This document shows positions 35,978 to 44,600 of a DNA stretch of 64,000 nucleotides, piece after piece; within the stretch, counting starts at the first letter, position 1, and every line of letters begins with the position of its first letter. Source of the DNA: Edaphobacter lichenicola (GTDB lineage: Bacteria > Acidobacteriota > Terriglobia > Terriglobales > Acidobacteriaceae). The position numbers and the translations under genes were made by a program. The notes beneath the pieces are model-generated. The model saw only the letters and a program-made list of their open reading frames with translations. It made no database searches and was not told the origin of the DNA. The stretch spans positions 806,001 through 870,000 of the forward strand of contig NZ_CP073696.1 of the NCBI RefSeq assembly GCF_025264645.1, in the 5' to 3' direction.

Positions 35978-37593
35978 ATCGCGACGAGATGGTATCCCGT
36001 GTACGCAATCGTAAAGAGCCTTGGGACATTGTGGTGATAGGTGGAGGAGCCACAGGGGCCGGGGTCGCCGTGGATGCGGCAACGCGCGGCTATGATGTTT
36101 TGCTGCTGGAGCGCGAGGACTTCGGTAAAGGAACGTCGAGCCGTGCCACCAAGCTGGTTCACGGCGGAGTTCGCTATCTGGAGCAGGGCAATGTTTCGCT
36201 GGTGATGGAGGCGCTGAAGGAGCGTGGAATTCTTCTTCGAAATGCGCCGCACATCGTGAAGGACCTACGATTCATTGTGCCAAATTACTCTTGGTGGGAG
36301 GCACCTTTTTATGGGATTGGGATGAAGGTGTATGACTTTCTCGCCGGGAAGTACAGCTTTGGCTCGTCGAAGGTGTTGTCGTTGGAAGAGACGCTGGAGC
36401 TATTGCCGACCATCCGCCGGGATGGTTTGCGTGGCGGCGTCATGTATCACGATGGACAGTTTGACGACACACGTCTGCTGATTAATTTGATGACAACCGC
36501 TGCGGACCATGGAGCAACTTTGCTGAACTATGCCGGTGCCGTCGAGTTGACGAAGGATGACGCGGGTTTTGTGAAGGGCGTGACTGCAGTGGACGGAGAG
36601 ACAGGTGAACGCTTCGTGATTGAAGCTCGTTCGGTGGTGAATGCGACTGGTATCTTTACCGACGAGACGAGGCGGCTCGCCGAGCCGAGCGTCGAGCAGA
36701 TGATGGCGCCCAGCCAGGGAATCCATTTGATGTTCGACCGGTCTTTTCTAATCGGCGACACAGCATTACTTGTGCCGCATACGGATGACGGGCGCGTTCT
36801 GTTTGCCGTTCCATGGCATGGCCGCACTCTGGTTGGTACTACAGATACTCCGATTCAAACCGTGTCGTATGAGCCGTTGCCATTTGAAGAAGAGATTGAG
36901 TTCGTTCTGGAGACAGCAGGTCGCTATCTGAGTCACAAGCCGACCCGTGACGATATTCTCAGCGTGTATGTTGGGATTCGACCGCTTGTGAAGGCTGCCG
37001 GCGCTTCTGATGGAAAGACTTCGTCGCTCTCGCGCGACTATACGATCCACATCGATCACTCTGGCTTGCTGACAATCGTCGGCGGAAAATGGACGACCTA
37101 TCGACATATGGCGGAGGACTGCGTTGATCACGCGACAACGCTTGGTCGTCTTGATGAAAGGCCGTGTGTCACCGCAACGATGCACATCCATGGATACCAT
37201 CAGCATTCGGCGGAGCTTGGTGCTTTGGCCGTATATGGATCAGATGCCGCATCGATCCTTGAATTGGTGAAGGCAGATCCCGATCTCGCCAAACCGCTTC
37301 ATCCCGATCTGCCATATATCGCGGCCGAGGTGGTATGGGCAGCACGAAATGAGATGTCTCGCACGCTGGACGATGCCCTTGCGCGACGAACGCGAGCGCT
37401 TCTGCTGAATGCGCGCGCGGCAGTTGAAGTGGCGCCGGCGGTTGCGGCATTGCTCGCTGCGGAGATTGGCAAGGACTCTGCTTGGGAAGAGGAACAGGTG
37501 AGATCATTTCGCGCGATGGCGGCGCAGTACATCCCGCAGGGGAGGACGTATCCGGCGGATCCCGCATTGCACATCGAACCAGTCAAGGCGTAA
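35974..37593 (+). CDS. glpD: Aerobic glycerol-3-phosphate dehydrogenase
   Basis: GlpD is the membrane-associated FAD enzyme that oxidises glycerol 3-phosphate to dihydroxyacetone phosphate and passes electrons to quinone. The 539-residue protein has the FAD Rossmann motif VVIGGGATGAGVAVDAATRG (near 22-41), the family signature GTSSRATKLVHGGVRYLEQG, DTPIQ near 290 and GGKWTTYRHMAED near 368. It overlaps glpK by 4 bp, indicating coupled translation. The next gene, an L-fuconolactonase-like hydrolase, starts 5 bp after its stop, so the glycerol operon seems to run into the fucose genes. Confidence 0.97.
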   Translation: MNRDEMVSRVRNRKEPWDIVVIGGGATGAGVAVDAATRGYDVLLLEREDFGKGTSSRATKLVHGGVRYLEQGNVSLVMEALKERGILLRNAPHIVKDLRFIVPNYSWWEAPFYGIGMKVYDFLAGKYSFGSSKVLSLEETLELLPTIRRDGLRGGVMYHDGQFDDTRLLINLMTTAADHGATLLNYAGAVELTKDDAGFVKGVTAVDGETGERFVIEARSVVNATGIFTDETRRLAEPSVEQMMAPSQGIHLMFDRSFLIGDTALLVPHTDDGRVLFAVPWHGRTLVGTTDTPIQTVSYEPLPFEEEIEFVLETAGRYLSHKPTRDDILSVYVGIRPLVKAAGASDGKTSSLSRDYTIHIDHSGLLTIVGGKWTTYRHMAEDCVDHATTLGRLDERPCVTATMHIHGYHQHSAELGALAVYGSDAASILELVKADPDLAKPLHPDLPYIAAEVVWAARNEMSRTLDDALARRTRALLLNARAAVEVAPAVAALLAAEIGKDSAWEEEQVRSFRAMAAQYIPQGRTYPADPALHIEPVKA

Positions 37594-37598
37594 TCCGT

Positions 37599-38453
37599 AT
37601 GAATGACGTTTCTACAGAGAGTTCGTTAGTTATCGATGCACATCATCATTTCTGGCGCTATTCGGCTGAGGAGTATGACTGGATCAACGACGACATGGCG
37701 GTGCTGCGTCGAAATTTTCTTCCTGACGATTTGATAGTTGAGTTGGCCTCGGCTAAGGTGGACGGCGTTGTGACGGTGCAGGCGCGACAGACGTTGGAAG
37801 AGACACGGTGGCTGTTGGAGCTGGCGAAGAGTTGTAGCGCGATTCGAGGTGTTGTCGGATGGGCTCCGATTGCGGCAGAAGACTTTGAGGCGTTGTTGGA
37901 TGTGCTCGCAGCAGAGCCAAAGCTGGTCGGACTGCGTCACTTGGTGCAGGTTGAGCCGGACGGCTTTCTTGACGGTGTCGATTTCAATCGCGGAGTTCGC
38001 AGCATGCGTCGGGGCGGGCTTGTTTATGACGTAGTGATTTTTGAGCGTCAGCTTGAAGAAGCAATTCGTTTCGTCGACCGTCATCCACAACAGGTTTTTG
38101 TTCTTGATCATGTTGCAAAGCCGAAGATAGCGAGCGGCGAGATTGAACCCTGGCGTAGCAGGATGCGGGAGTTGAGCAAGCGTGCCAATGTAATGTGCAA
38201 GGTTTCGGGGATGGTGACGGAGGATTCCTGGTCGCGTTGGTCGATAGAGTCACTGCGGCCATATCTTGATGTTGTAGTTGAGGCGTTTGGCCCGGCGCGA
38301 TTGATGGCAGGTTCAGATTGGCCTGTGTGTTTAGTTGCGAGTGAGTATGGTCGATGGTGGAACGTTCTCCGTAGCTATTTCAAAAACTACAGTGAAGGTG
38401 AGCGAATCCAGATCTTCGGTGCAACTTCTGTAAAAACCTATAATTTAATGTAG
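37599..38453 (+). CDS. Amidohydrolase family, L-fuconolactonase-like
   Basis: The 284-residue TIM-barrel protein starts with the metal-site motif VIDAHHHFWRY and continues with a WINDDMAVLRRNFLPDDL segment, HDVAKP-like LDHVAKP near 170 and MAGSDWPVC near 238, all typical of the amidohydrolase-2 lactonases that hydrolyse L-fucono-1,4-lactone or related sugar lactones. The start is ATG 37599; the longer frame upstream runs through glpD. It is 5 bp downstream of glpD and convergent with the SDR gene. The match to fuconolactonase is supported by the L-fuconate dehydratase further on. Confidence 0.88.
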   Translation: MNDVSTESSLVIDAHHHFWRYSAEEYDWINDDMAVLRRNFLPDDLIVELASAKVDGVVTVQARQTLEETRWLLELAKSCSAIRGVVGWAPIAAEDFEALLDVLAAEPKLVGLRHLVQVEPDGFLDGVDFNRGVRSMRRGGLVYDVVIFERQLEEAIRFVDRHPQQVFVLDHVAKPKIASGEIEPWRSRMRELSKRANVMCKVSGMVTEDSWSRWSIESLRPYLDVVVEAFGPARLMAGSDWPVCLVASEYGRWWNVLRSYFKNYSEGERIQIFGATSVKTYNLM

Positions 38454-38478
38454 GTTCTCATTCGGAATGACTTGCTTG

Positions 38479-39276
38479 CTAGCGCAGATTGACGAAGCCT
38501 CCATCGAGTGGATAATCAACGCCGGTAAGGAAACTGGCTTCGTCCGAACACAGATAGAGGGCGAGATTCGCGACCTCCATGGGTTCCGCCATCCGCCCGA
38601 TAGGCTGCGCTGCAGACAGCTTCTCGAACATCTCCGCTTCCTTTCCAGGATAGTTCTTTGCGAGGTAGCCATCGACGAAGCCAGTGTGTACGCGTGCCGG
38701 TGAGATTGCGTTGCACCGAATGTTTTGTTTCAGGAAGTCGCGAGCAATGGAGAAGGTCATGGCAAGCACGGCGCCTTTACTCATCGAGTAGGAAAAACGA
38801 TCGGCTAGGCCACTGGTTGCAGCAATGGATGCCATGTTGAGAATGACTCCGCCGCCAGCCGTGATCATCGATCCGATGCAGGCCTGGGTGCAGTGATAGA
38901 CACTTTTGACGTTGACCTGGAAGACGCGATCGAAGTCTGCGGAGGTAGTGTTGTCCACGCGACCGATACCGGCAATACCGGCGTTATTGACCAGGATGTC
39001 GATGCGGTTGGTCTTAACGAATTCGCCGAAGACGCGGTCAACGTCGGCCTGATCGGCGACATCGCAGACGTGAGCGAAAGCTATTCCACCGGCTTGGGTA
39101 ATCTGATCTACAGCTTTGTTCGCCGCGGCCAGATCCATATCGACAAGGTGGACGGTAGCTCCTGCACGAGCTAACTCGGATGCGATGGACAAGCCGATTC
39201 CATTCGCTGCGCCAGTAACTACAGCTGAACGTCCGTCGAGTCGAAATTTGTCCGATCTCCCAGATGATAAGTGCAT
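38479..39276 (-). CDS. SDR family dehydrogenase, probably L-fucose pathway (2-keto-3-deoxy-L-fuconate or L-fucose)
   Basis: This is a classical short-chain dehydrogenase of 265 residues: TGAANGIG (NAD-binding), NNAGIAG, catalytic SIAATSG serine with Y-x-x-x-K in FSYSMSKGAV, and a C-terminal GVDYPLDGGFVNLR. The final GGFxNLR wording recurs in SDRs encoded beside L-fuconate genes. In the non-phosphorylative pathway, an SDR oxidises either L-fucose or 2-keto-3-deoxy-L-fuconate; sequence alone does not choose. ATG 39276 with GAGG 5 nt upstream is preferred to GTG 39300. It is divergent from the Gfo/Idh gene across 76 bp. Confidence 0.9.
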   Translation of the reverse strand: MHLSSGRSDKFRLDGRSAVVTGAANGIGLSIASELARAGATVHLVDMDLAAANKAVDQITQAGGIAFAHVCDVADQADVDRVFGEFVKTNRIDILVNNAGIAGIGRVDNTTSADFDRVFQVNVKSVYHCTQACIGSMITAGGGVILNMASIAATSGLADRFSYSMSKGAVLAMTFSIARDFLKQNIRCNAISPARVHTGFVDGYLAKNYPGKEAEMFEKLSAAQPIGRMAEPMEVANLALYLCSDEASFLTGVDYPLDGGFVNLR

Positions 39277-39352
39277 GAAATCCTCGCGTAGTATGTTCAC
39301 TTAGTAGTTCGATTGTACGGAATGACATTGTAAGAGAGCGATTGAGGTTGGT

Positions 39353-40447
39353 ATGGAAGATAGAGAAGAGCGCTATCGTCGAGCGGTGAAGGAGTCCGGA
39401 CCCCCACGTCCGAAGGCGGTACGGCCAATTGTAGTTTTAGGCGCTGGTGGAATTATTCGTGCAGCGCATCTGCCAGCTTATGCCAAGGCGGGATTTCCAG
39501 TTGTCGCGATTGCCGATACTGCGGTCGGGAAAGCTGCAGCGGTCGCCTCCGAAGAGGGAATCGCGAACAGTTTCGATTCGATTGAAGAGGCTGTGCGGTT
39601 TGCTCCGAGCGATGCTATCTACGACATCGCGGTCCCGGCGTCGCAAATCATGACCATTCTGCCCCACCTACCTGCCGGCGCAGCGGTTCTGATGCAGAAA
39701 CCCATGGGGGACACTCTCGATGAAGCGAAGGTCATTCGTGACTTATGCCGGGAGCATGGACTGGTAGCTGCGGTCAACTTTCAGCTTCGATATGCGCCGA
39801 ACAATCTTGCTGCTGTCTCTCTGAAACGAGCTGGGCTGCTGGGTGAGTTGCACGATATGGAAGTGCAGGTGCGGACCCATACTCCATGGGAGCTTTGGAA
39901 CTTTCTTGCGATCGCGCCACGACTTGAGATTTTGTATCACAGTATCCACTATCTCGATCTCATTCGCTCCTGGCTCGGCAATCCGCTCGGTGTCTATGCC
40001 AAGACAGTGAGAAACCCACAGAGCAGATCTCTGGCCGCGACGAAATCATCGATCATTCTGGACTACGGGGAATGGTTGAGAGTGTTCGTCGTAACGAATC
40101 ACGGCCATAATTTTTCTTCCGAGACACATCACAGCTTTGTACAGTGGGAGGGGACCGGTGGCGCAATCCGAATGGATATGGGAGTTAATCTTGACTATCC
40201 CAAAGGAGCACCAGACACGCTCGCTTATGCAACTCGCGGGGAGGAGGATCGCCAATGGAAGAACGTGCCCGTAAGTGGAAATTGGTTTCCGGATGCGTTT
40301 GCCGGAAGCATGGGCGCACTGCAGGCCTATGTTGAAGGATCCGTTGCGGAGTTGCCTATAGGATTCGAATCGGCATACGAAACCATGGCACTCGTGGAGG
40401 CAGCGTATCGTTCAAGCACACGTCCGGCAGAGCCTCTGCCGCTATAG
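39353..40447 (+). CDS. Cytoplasmic Gfo/Idh/MocA family oxidoreductase in fucose cluster
   Basis: The 364-residue protein lacks a signal peptide. It has an N-terminal Rossmann fold (VVLGAGGIIRAAHLPAYAKAG near 27-47), the family EKP-like motif as QKPMGDTLDEAK near 121, and the C-terminal catalytic domain containing YHSIHYLDLIRSWLG. Its position between the SDR and the FAH hydrolase suggests a sugar dehydrogenase acting in the same route, perhaps at the first step (L-fucose or another aldose to lactone). This is inferred. GAGG lies about 6 nt upstream of the ATG. Confidence 0.87.
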   Translation: MEDREERYRRAVKESGPPRPKAVRPIVVLGAGGIIRAAHLPAYAKAGFPVVAIADTAVGKAAAVASEEGIANSFDSIEEAVRFAPSDAIYDIAVPASQIMTILPHLPAGAAVLMQKPMGDTLDEAKVIRDLCREHGLVAAVNFQLRYAPNNLAAVSLKRAGLLGELHDMEVQVRTHTPWELWNFLAIAPRLEILYHSIHYLDLIRSWLGNPLGVYAKTVRNPQSRSLAATKSSIILDYGEWLRVFVVTNHGHNFSSETHHSFVQWEGTGGAIRMDMGVNLDYPKGAPDTLAYATRGEEDRQWKNVPVSGNWFPDAFAGSMGALQAYVEGSVAELPIGFESAYETMALVEAAYRSSTRPAEPLPL

Positions 40448-40472
40448 ACACCGAGGCAATAAAGGAGCGAGG

Positions 40473-41330
40473 ATGCGGCTAGTTAGTTTTGTATGGCGCG
40501 AAAAGAGCGTTGCCGGGCTGTTGAACGCAACACAGGACCAGATATTTCCATTAGAGGAGGCGGGATATAGCGACGCACTATCATTTATCGCTGCAGGAGA
40601 GCACGTGTGGGACGCGGCCGCGTCGCGAGCGAAGGCCGCTTCGCAAGAAACACTTATTTCGTTGAGCAGGGTACAGTTGCTTTCGCCACTTCCACGTCCG
40701 GGAAAGATTCTTTGCGTCGGTTTAAATTATCGCGATCATGCCATCGAATCGAAGATGGAACTCCCCACGGTACCGGCGGTCTTCACGAAGTTTTCGAACG
40801 CAGTCACCGGGCATGGTGCGAATGTTGTTATTCCAAAGATGACGCAACAGGCAGACTACGAGGCTGAAATGGCCGTTGTGATCGGAAAGACGGCCAGACG
40901 AGTTGACGCGAAGAACTGGCAGGAATACGTCTTCGGATACACCATTCTGAATGACGTGAGTGCACGCGATGTGCAGCTCTCCACCTCCCAGTGGAGTCTA
41001 GGGAAGAGCTTCGATACGTTTGCTCCAATTGGGCCGGCTATCGTTACTAAAGACGAGATCACAGATCCGCATGTGCTTGACATCAAGCTGAGCATAGATG
41101 GCGAGGTGCTACAGCACTCGAATACCAGGGAGTTAATCTTCAAAGTTCCTGATTTGATTGCGTACCTGTCGAGTGTTGTGACACTTGAACCGGGCGACGT
41201 GATTAGTACTGGAACACCAGCGGGGGTGGGTTTCGGGCGCACGCCACAACGCTGGCTGAGGGCGGGTGAGACGATGACGGTTGTGGTGGAAGACATCGGG
41301 ACGCTGACAAACCATATCGTTGCAGAGTAG
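40473..41330 (+). CDS. Fumarylacetoacetate hydrolase family, probable 2,4-diketo-3-deoxy-L-fuconate hydrolase
   Basis: The 285-residue protein has the FAH fold: KILCVGLNYRDHAIE (near 84), FTKFSNAVTGHG, the metal-binding DYEAEMAVVIG with its acidic residues, DVSARDVQL, WSLGKSFDTFAPIGPAI and the closing GDVISTGTPAGVG. In the L-fucose route this family splits the 2,4-diketo acid to pyruvate and lactate; in other routes members act on related diketo acids or ureidoglycolate. The fuconate neighbours favour the first. It is 25 bp downstream of the Gfo/Idh gene, probably co-transcribed. Confidence 0.88.
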   Translation: MRLVSFVWREKSVAGLLNATQDQIFPLEEAGYSDALSFIAAGEHVWDAAASRAKAASQETLISLSRVQLLSPLPRPGKILCVGLNYRDHAIESKMELPTVPAVFTKFSNAVTGHGANVVIPKMTQQADYEAEMAVVIGKTARRVDAKNWQEYVFGYTILNDVSARDVQLSTSQWSLGKSFDTFAPIGPAIVTKDEITDPHVLDIKLSIDGEVLQHSNTRELIFKVPDLIAYLSSVVTLEPGDVISTGTPAGVGFGRTPQRWLRAGETMTVVVEDIGTLTNHIVAE

Positions 41331-41513
41331 CGAGCCGGAGACTGAACTTTACAGAAGGTGTTCAGTAGAATTTTTTTTGCGTTTTGGAGCGTGAATTCTG
41401 CAACTTCGATTTCATTGACGAACAACTATATCCATAAGTAAAAATAGGTTGCGAAACAATGTGAGACCAATGCAATGATCTCGGCCCTCGAGCTGAGGTC
41501 AGGAGTTCTGTCA

Positions 41514-42830
41514 GTGACTGATGTTCGAATCGTGTCTGTCCGTGTTGTGGATCTTCGTTTTCCGACGTCCCGCGATCGCATTGGTTCCGACGCGGTCAAC
41601 AAGGACCCCGACTACTCGGCCGCATATTGCATTCTCTCCACCGATAGTGCCATCGAAGGTCACGGCCTTACTTTCACGCTTGGCCGTGGCACTGAGCTGT
41701 GTGTCAAAGCGATCGAGCACCTCGCCCAGTTCGCGACCGGGCGAACGCTTCGCTCCATCACAGACGACTTCGTCGCCTTCTCGCGTCAGCTTACCGACGA
41801 AAGCCAGTTTCGCTGGCTCGGCCCCGAGAAAGGCGTCATTCATCTAGCCTGCGGTGCGCTCATTAACGCCGTCTGGGACTTGTATGCCAAGGTCGAAGGC
41901 AAACCGCTTTGGCGTCTATTGGCCGATCTTTCGCCAGAGACTATTGTTTCAATGGTTGATTTCCGTTATATCGACGATGCCATCACGCGAGAAGAAGCGG
42001 CCACCATTCTGAGTGTAAGTCAGTCGACGATGTCGGAACGACTCGGCCATCTTGAAGCCGAAGGGTATCCGGCCTATACGACTTCGGCCGGCTGGTTCGG
42101 GTTCAGCGATGAGAAGATCCGGCAACTTTGCCGACAAGGTATAGCCGATGGCTGGACTCACTTCAAGCTTAAAGTCGGTGGAGTTCCGTCCGATGATCTG
42201 CGACGCGGACGCATTGTGCGCGAAGAGATTGGTCCACACAACCGGCTCATGCTCGACGCCAATCAAAAGTGGGGCGTCCTGGAAGCGATTGAACGTACTC
42301 GCGCGTTGGGCTCGCTGGATCCCTGGTGGATGGAAGAACCCACAAGTCCGGACGACATTCTCGGCCATGCTCGAATTCGCCGTGAGGTGATGCCGATCCG
42401 CATTGCGACCGGGGAGCATTGTCACAACCGCGTTATGTTCAAGCAGCTCATGCAGGCCGGAGCTATCGATGTGTGCCAGATCGATAGTTGTCGAGTAGCC
42501 GGGGTCAATGAAGTCCTGGCGATCCTGCTACTCGCGGCTAAGTTTCAGGTGCCCGTTTGTCCACACGCTGGTGGAGTGGGCCTCTGCGAGTACGTACAAC
42601 ACATCGCTTTGTTTGACTATCTGCGAGTCTCAACTACCATGCAGGATCGCGTTATCGAATACGTCGACCATCTTCACGAGCACTTTCTCGATCCCGTCGT
42701 CATCCGTAATGGACGATACATGCCACCGCACAAACCCGGTTACAGTATCGAAATCTATCAAGAGTCACTGAAGCGCTACGCCTTCCCTGACGGCGATGCC
42801 TGGTCGGACGATCATCGTGCGATGGATTAG
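41514..42830 (+). CDS. L-fuconate dehydratase (enolase superfamily)
   Basis: The 438-residue protein matches L-fuconate dehydratase: opening TDVRIVSVRVVDLRFPTS, the DPDYSAAYCIL segment, TTSAGWFGFSDEKI, the KLK catalytic pair in THFKLKVGG, metal ligands D (LMLDANQKW), E (WWMEEPTSPDD) and E (ATGEHCHNR), and the catalytic histidine in CPHAGGVGLCEY. It removes water from L-fuconate to give 2-keto-3-deoxy-L-fuconate. GTG 41514, 8 nt after AGGAG, matches the family N-terminus better than ATG 41475. Third codon positions look more C-rich than in the neighbours, hinting at separate origin. An RND relic follows. Confidence 0.93.
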   Translation: MTDVRIVSVRVVDLRFPTSRDRIGSDAVNKDPDYSAAYCILSTDSAIEGHGLTFTLGRGTELCVKAIEHLAQFATGRTLRSITDDFVAFSRQLTDESQFRWLGPEKGVIHLACGALINAVWDLYAKVEGKPLWRLLADLSPETIVSMVDFRYIDDAITREEAATILSVSQSTMSERLGHLEAEGYPAYTTSAGWFGFSDEKIRQLCRQGIADGWTHFKLKVGGVPSDDLRRGRIVREEIGPHNRLMLDANQKWGVLEAIERTRALGSLDPWWMEEPTSPDDILGHARIRREVMPIRIATGEHCHNRVMFKQLMQAGAIDVCQIDSCRVAGVNEVLAILLLAAKFQVPVCPHAGGVGLCEYVQHIALFDYLRVSTTMQDRVIEYVDHLHEHFLDPVVIRNGRYMPPHKPGYSIEIYQESLKRYAFPDGDAWSDDHRAMD

Positions 42831-42850
42831 CTAGACTCAGGAGCGGCTAA

Positions 42851-42980
42851 GTTATCGCGGTTATGGTGATCTAATTGGTTCTTGGAATGCTTTATGAGAG
42901 TTTTATCCATCCGATCACGATGCTGTCCGGTCTTCCGTCTGCGGCTGTCGGCGCACTCCTGACTCTTTTGTTGTGCGGTG
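42851..42980 (+). pseudogene. Relic of an RND efflux permease gene (HAE1/MdtBC-like fragment)
   Basis: In the plus frame the DNA reads VIAVMVI, a TAA at 42872, then [19 protein letters not shown] and [15 protein letters not shown]. This is the strongly conserved segment of AcrB/MdtB/MdtC-type permeases around YIVLG(M/V)[23 protein letters not shown] (named here as a family memory). The TAA sits where a tyrosine is expected. Similarity stops after the LLLCG near 42978, and no other RND sequence flanks it. It is a short, dead remnant of a lost pump gene between fucD and the MATE gene. The 46-codon frame from ATG 42887 is unlikely to be functional. Confidence 0.75.
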
Positions 42981-43084
42981 AGGCGTCTTGGAAGCTCCAA
43001 TTCGGATGTGATTGTATGTTCACTTAAAAATGTAATGGCGGGTCTTTAGGCTGGATTGTTGAGGGCAAACTTTGGAGCGAAGCG

Positions 43085-44503
43085 TCAGATGCGCTGCCTT
43101 GCCCATCTTCCTTGCCGGAAGAGGACTAAGCTGATGAGCACGATCACCGATTGTGCAACGACAACGGAGATGAAGACGCCATTGATATGCATGCGGGTGT
43201 GCATTGCCAACCACCAGGCCAATGGTATTTCCAGAGCCCAGAATCCGAATAGATTGACGTAGGTGGGTGTAACAGTGTCGCCAGCGCCATTGAACGCTTG
43301 CAGAAGCACCATGCCATAGGCAAAAGCGATGTTTCCGCAGCTGAAGATCCGCAGGCAATTGACGGCGACTGGAGCCACTGCGGGATCTTGCGTGAACAGT
43401 CCTATGATCGAAGGGGCGAACACAATAAACACAACTCCAACGGAGCCGAGGAAGGCCATATTCCACAGACCCGTTCGCCACACTGCGTTACGGGCACGTT
43501 CTAGATGGCCCGCGCCAAGGTTCTGCCCTACGAGGGTTGCAGCAGCGTTACTCAATCCCCAGGAGGGTAAGATCGCAAAGATGACGATGCGGATACTGAT
43601 CGTATAGGCGGCCAGGGCAGGAGCGCCGAAGAGACTAACGATTCGAACAAGGCCGATCCAACTCGCTTGACCAATCAGGAATTGCAGAATTCCGGAGAGC
43701 GACACACGAATCAAGCGCCATAGAACAGAGCTATTTAGTCGCAGATGCCGCGACAGTATTTGAAGCCGTTCCGTTCCTTTGCCAAGCCGATAAAACTGAT
43801 AGAGAACACCGATGCCGCGTCCGGTAAACGTGGCGAGCGCTGCACCAGTTACACCAAGTTTGGGGAACGGGCCAAGACCGAAGATAAGGCAGGGATCGAG
43901 TATCAGGTTGAGTATGTTCGAAACCCAAAGTAGACGCATGGCAATAGCCGCGTCGCCAGTACCTCGAAAGATTGCGTTGTTCAGAAAAAGCATCAGAACA
44001 ACACCGGAACCGCCGAGTGCAATTCGCGTGTAGTTAGCTCCGCTGGCGATGATCGATGGGGACGCACCCATCAGCGCCAGCAATCGAGGTGCAAACACGA
44101 AGAAGGGAAGACCAAGGGCGATCGAGACAATTACTCCCAGGAAGACAGCCTGGACCGCCGAAATAGCCGCTCCCTCTCGATCCTTCTCGCCGATGCGCCG
44201 GGCAACCATAGCGGTAGTCGACATCCCAAGGCCTAAACCAACCGCAAAGACCAGAGTTAGAACTGACTCTGTGAGTCCTACGGTTGCGATAGCGTCAGCG
44301 CCAAGCCGACTCACCCAAAAGACATCGACAACAGCAAAGAGTGATTCGAGCACCATCTCCAGCACCATGGGAATGGCAAGAAGAAGTATCGAACGATTCA
44401 AGCTGCCGGTTGTGTAGTCCTGATGGCTGCCGCGAAGAGCCTCTTTGACAGATTGCCAAAGAGAAGCGGGAGCCCCGGGGTTGGTGGTCGCCTGCGTTTC
44501 CAT
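43085..44503 (-). CDS. MATE family multidrug/metabolite exporter
   Basis: The 472-residue integral membrane protein shows the twelve-helix MATE pattern: an amphipathic N-terminus, then LAIPMVLEMVLESLFAVVDVFWVSRLGADAIATVGLTE, with the family's acidic residue in helix 1-2, and the second-half repeat NAAATLVGQNLGAGHLERA. It exchanges H+ or Na+ for cationic substrates. It lies downstream of the ADOP gene on the same strand, 97 bp away, and may share its transcript. The substrate is not predictable. Confidence 0.93.
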   Translation of the reverse strand: METQATTNPGAPASLWQSVKEALRGSHQDYTTGSLNRSILLLAIPMVLEMVLESLFAVVDVFWVSRLGADAIATVGLTESVLTLVFAVGLGLGMSTTAMVARRIGEKDREGAAISAVQAVFLGVIVSIALGLPFFVFAPRLLALMGASPSIIASGANYTRIALGGSGVVLMLFLNNAIFRGTGDAAIAMRLLWVSNILNLILDPCLIFGLGPFPKLGVTGAALATFTGRGIGVLYQFYRLGKGTERLQILSRHLRLNSSVLWRLIRVSLSGILQFLIGQASWIGLVRIVSLFGAPALAAYTISIRIVIFAILPSWGLSNAAATLVGQNLGAGHLERARNAVWRTGLWNMAFLGSVGVVFIVFAPSIIGLFTQDPAVAPVAVNCLRIFSCGNIAFAYGMVLLQAFNGAGDTVTPTYVNLFGFWALEIPLAWWLAMHTRMHINGVFISVVVAQSVIVLISLVLFRQGRWARQRI

Positions 44504-44600
44504 GCTCGCCTATAGTACTGCAGGAGCATCGTATTGTGAGGTCGAGATGTGACGTTGATTGAGACAGAGTAGGAACGCATCTCTGGTCTCCGGGCTCAGT

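Noticed and set aside
39291..43026. Identical GTATGTTCACTTA at 39291 and at 43014 as a shared operator
   Set aside because: A 13-mer pair is expected several times by chance in 64 kb; the second copy lies at the end of the RND relic frame, not in a promoter.
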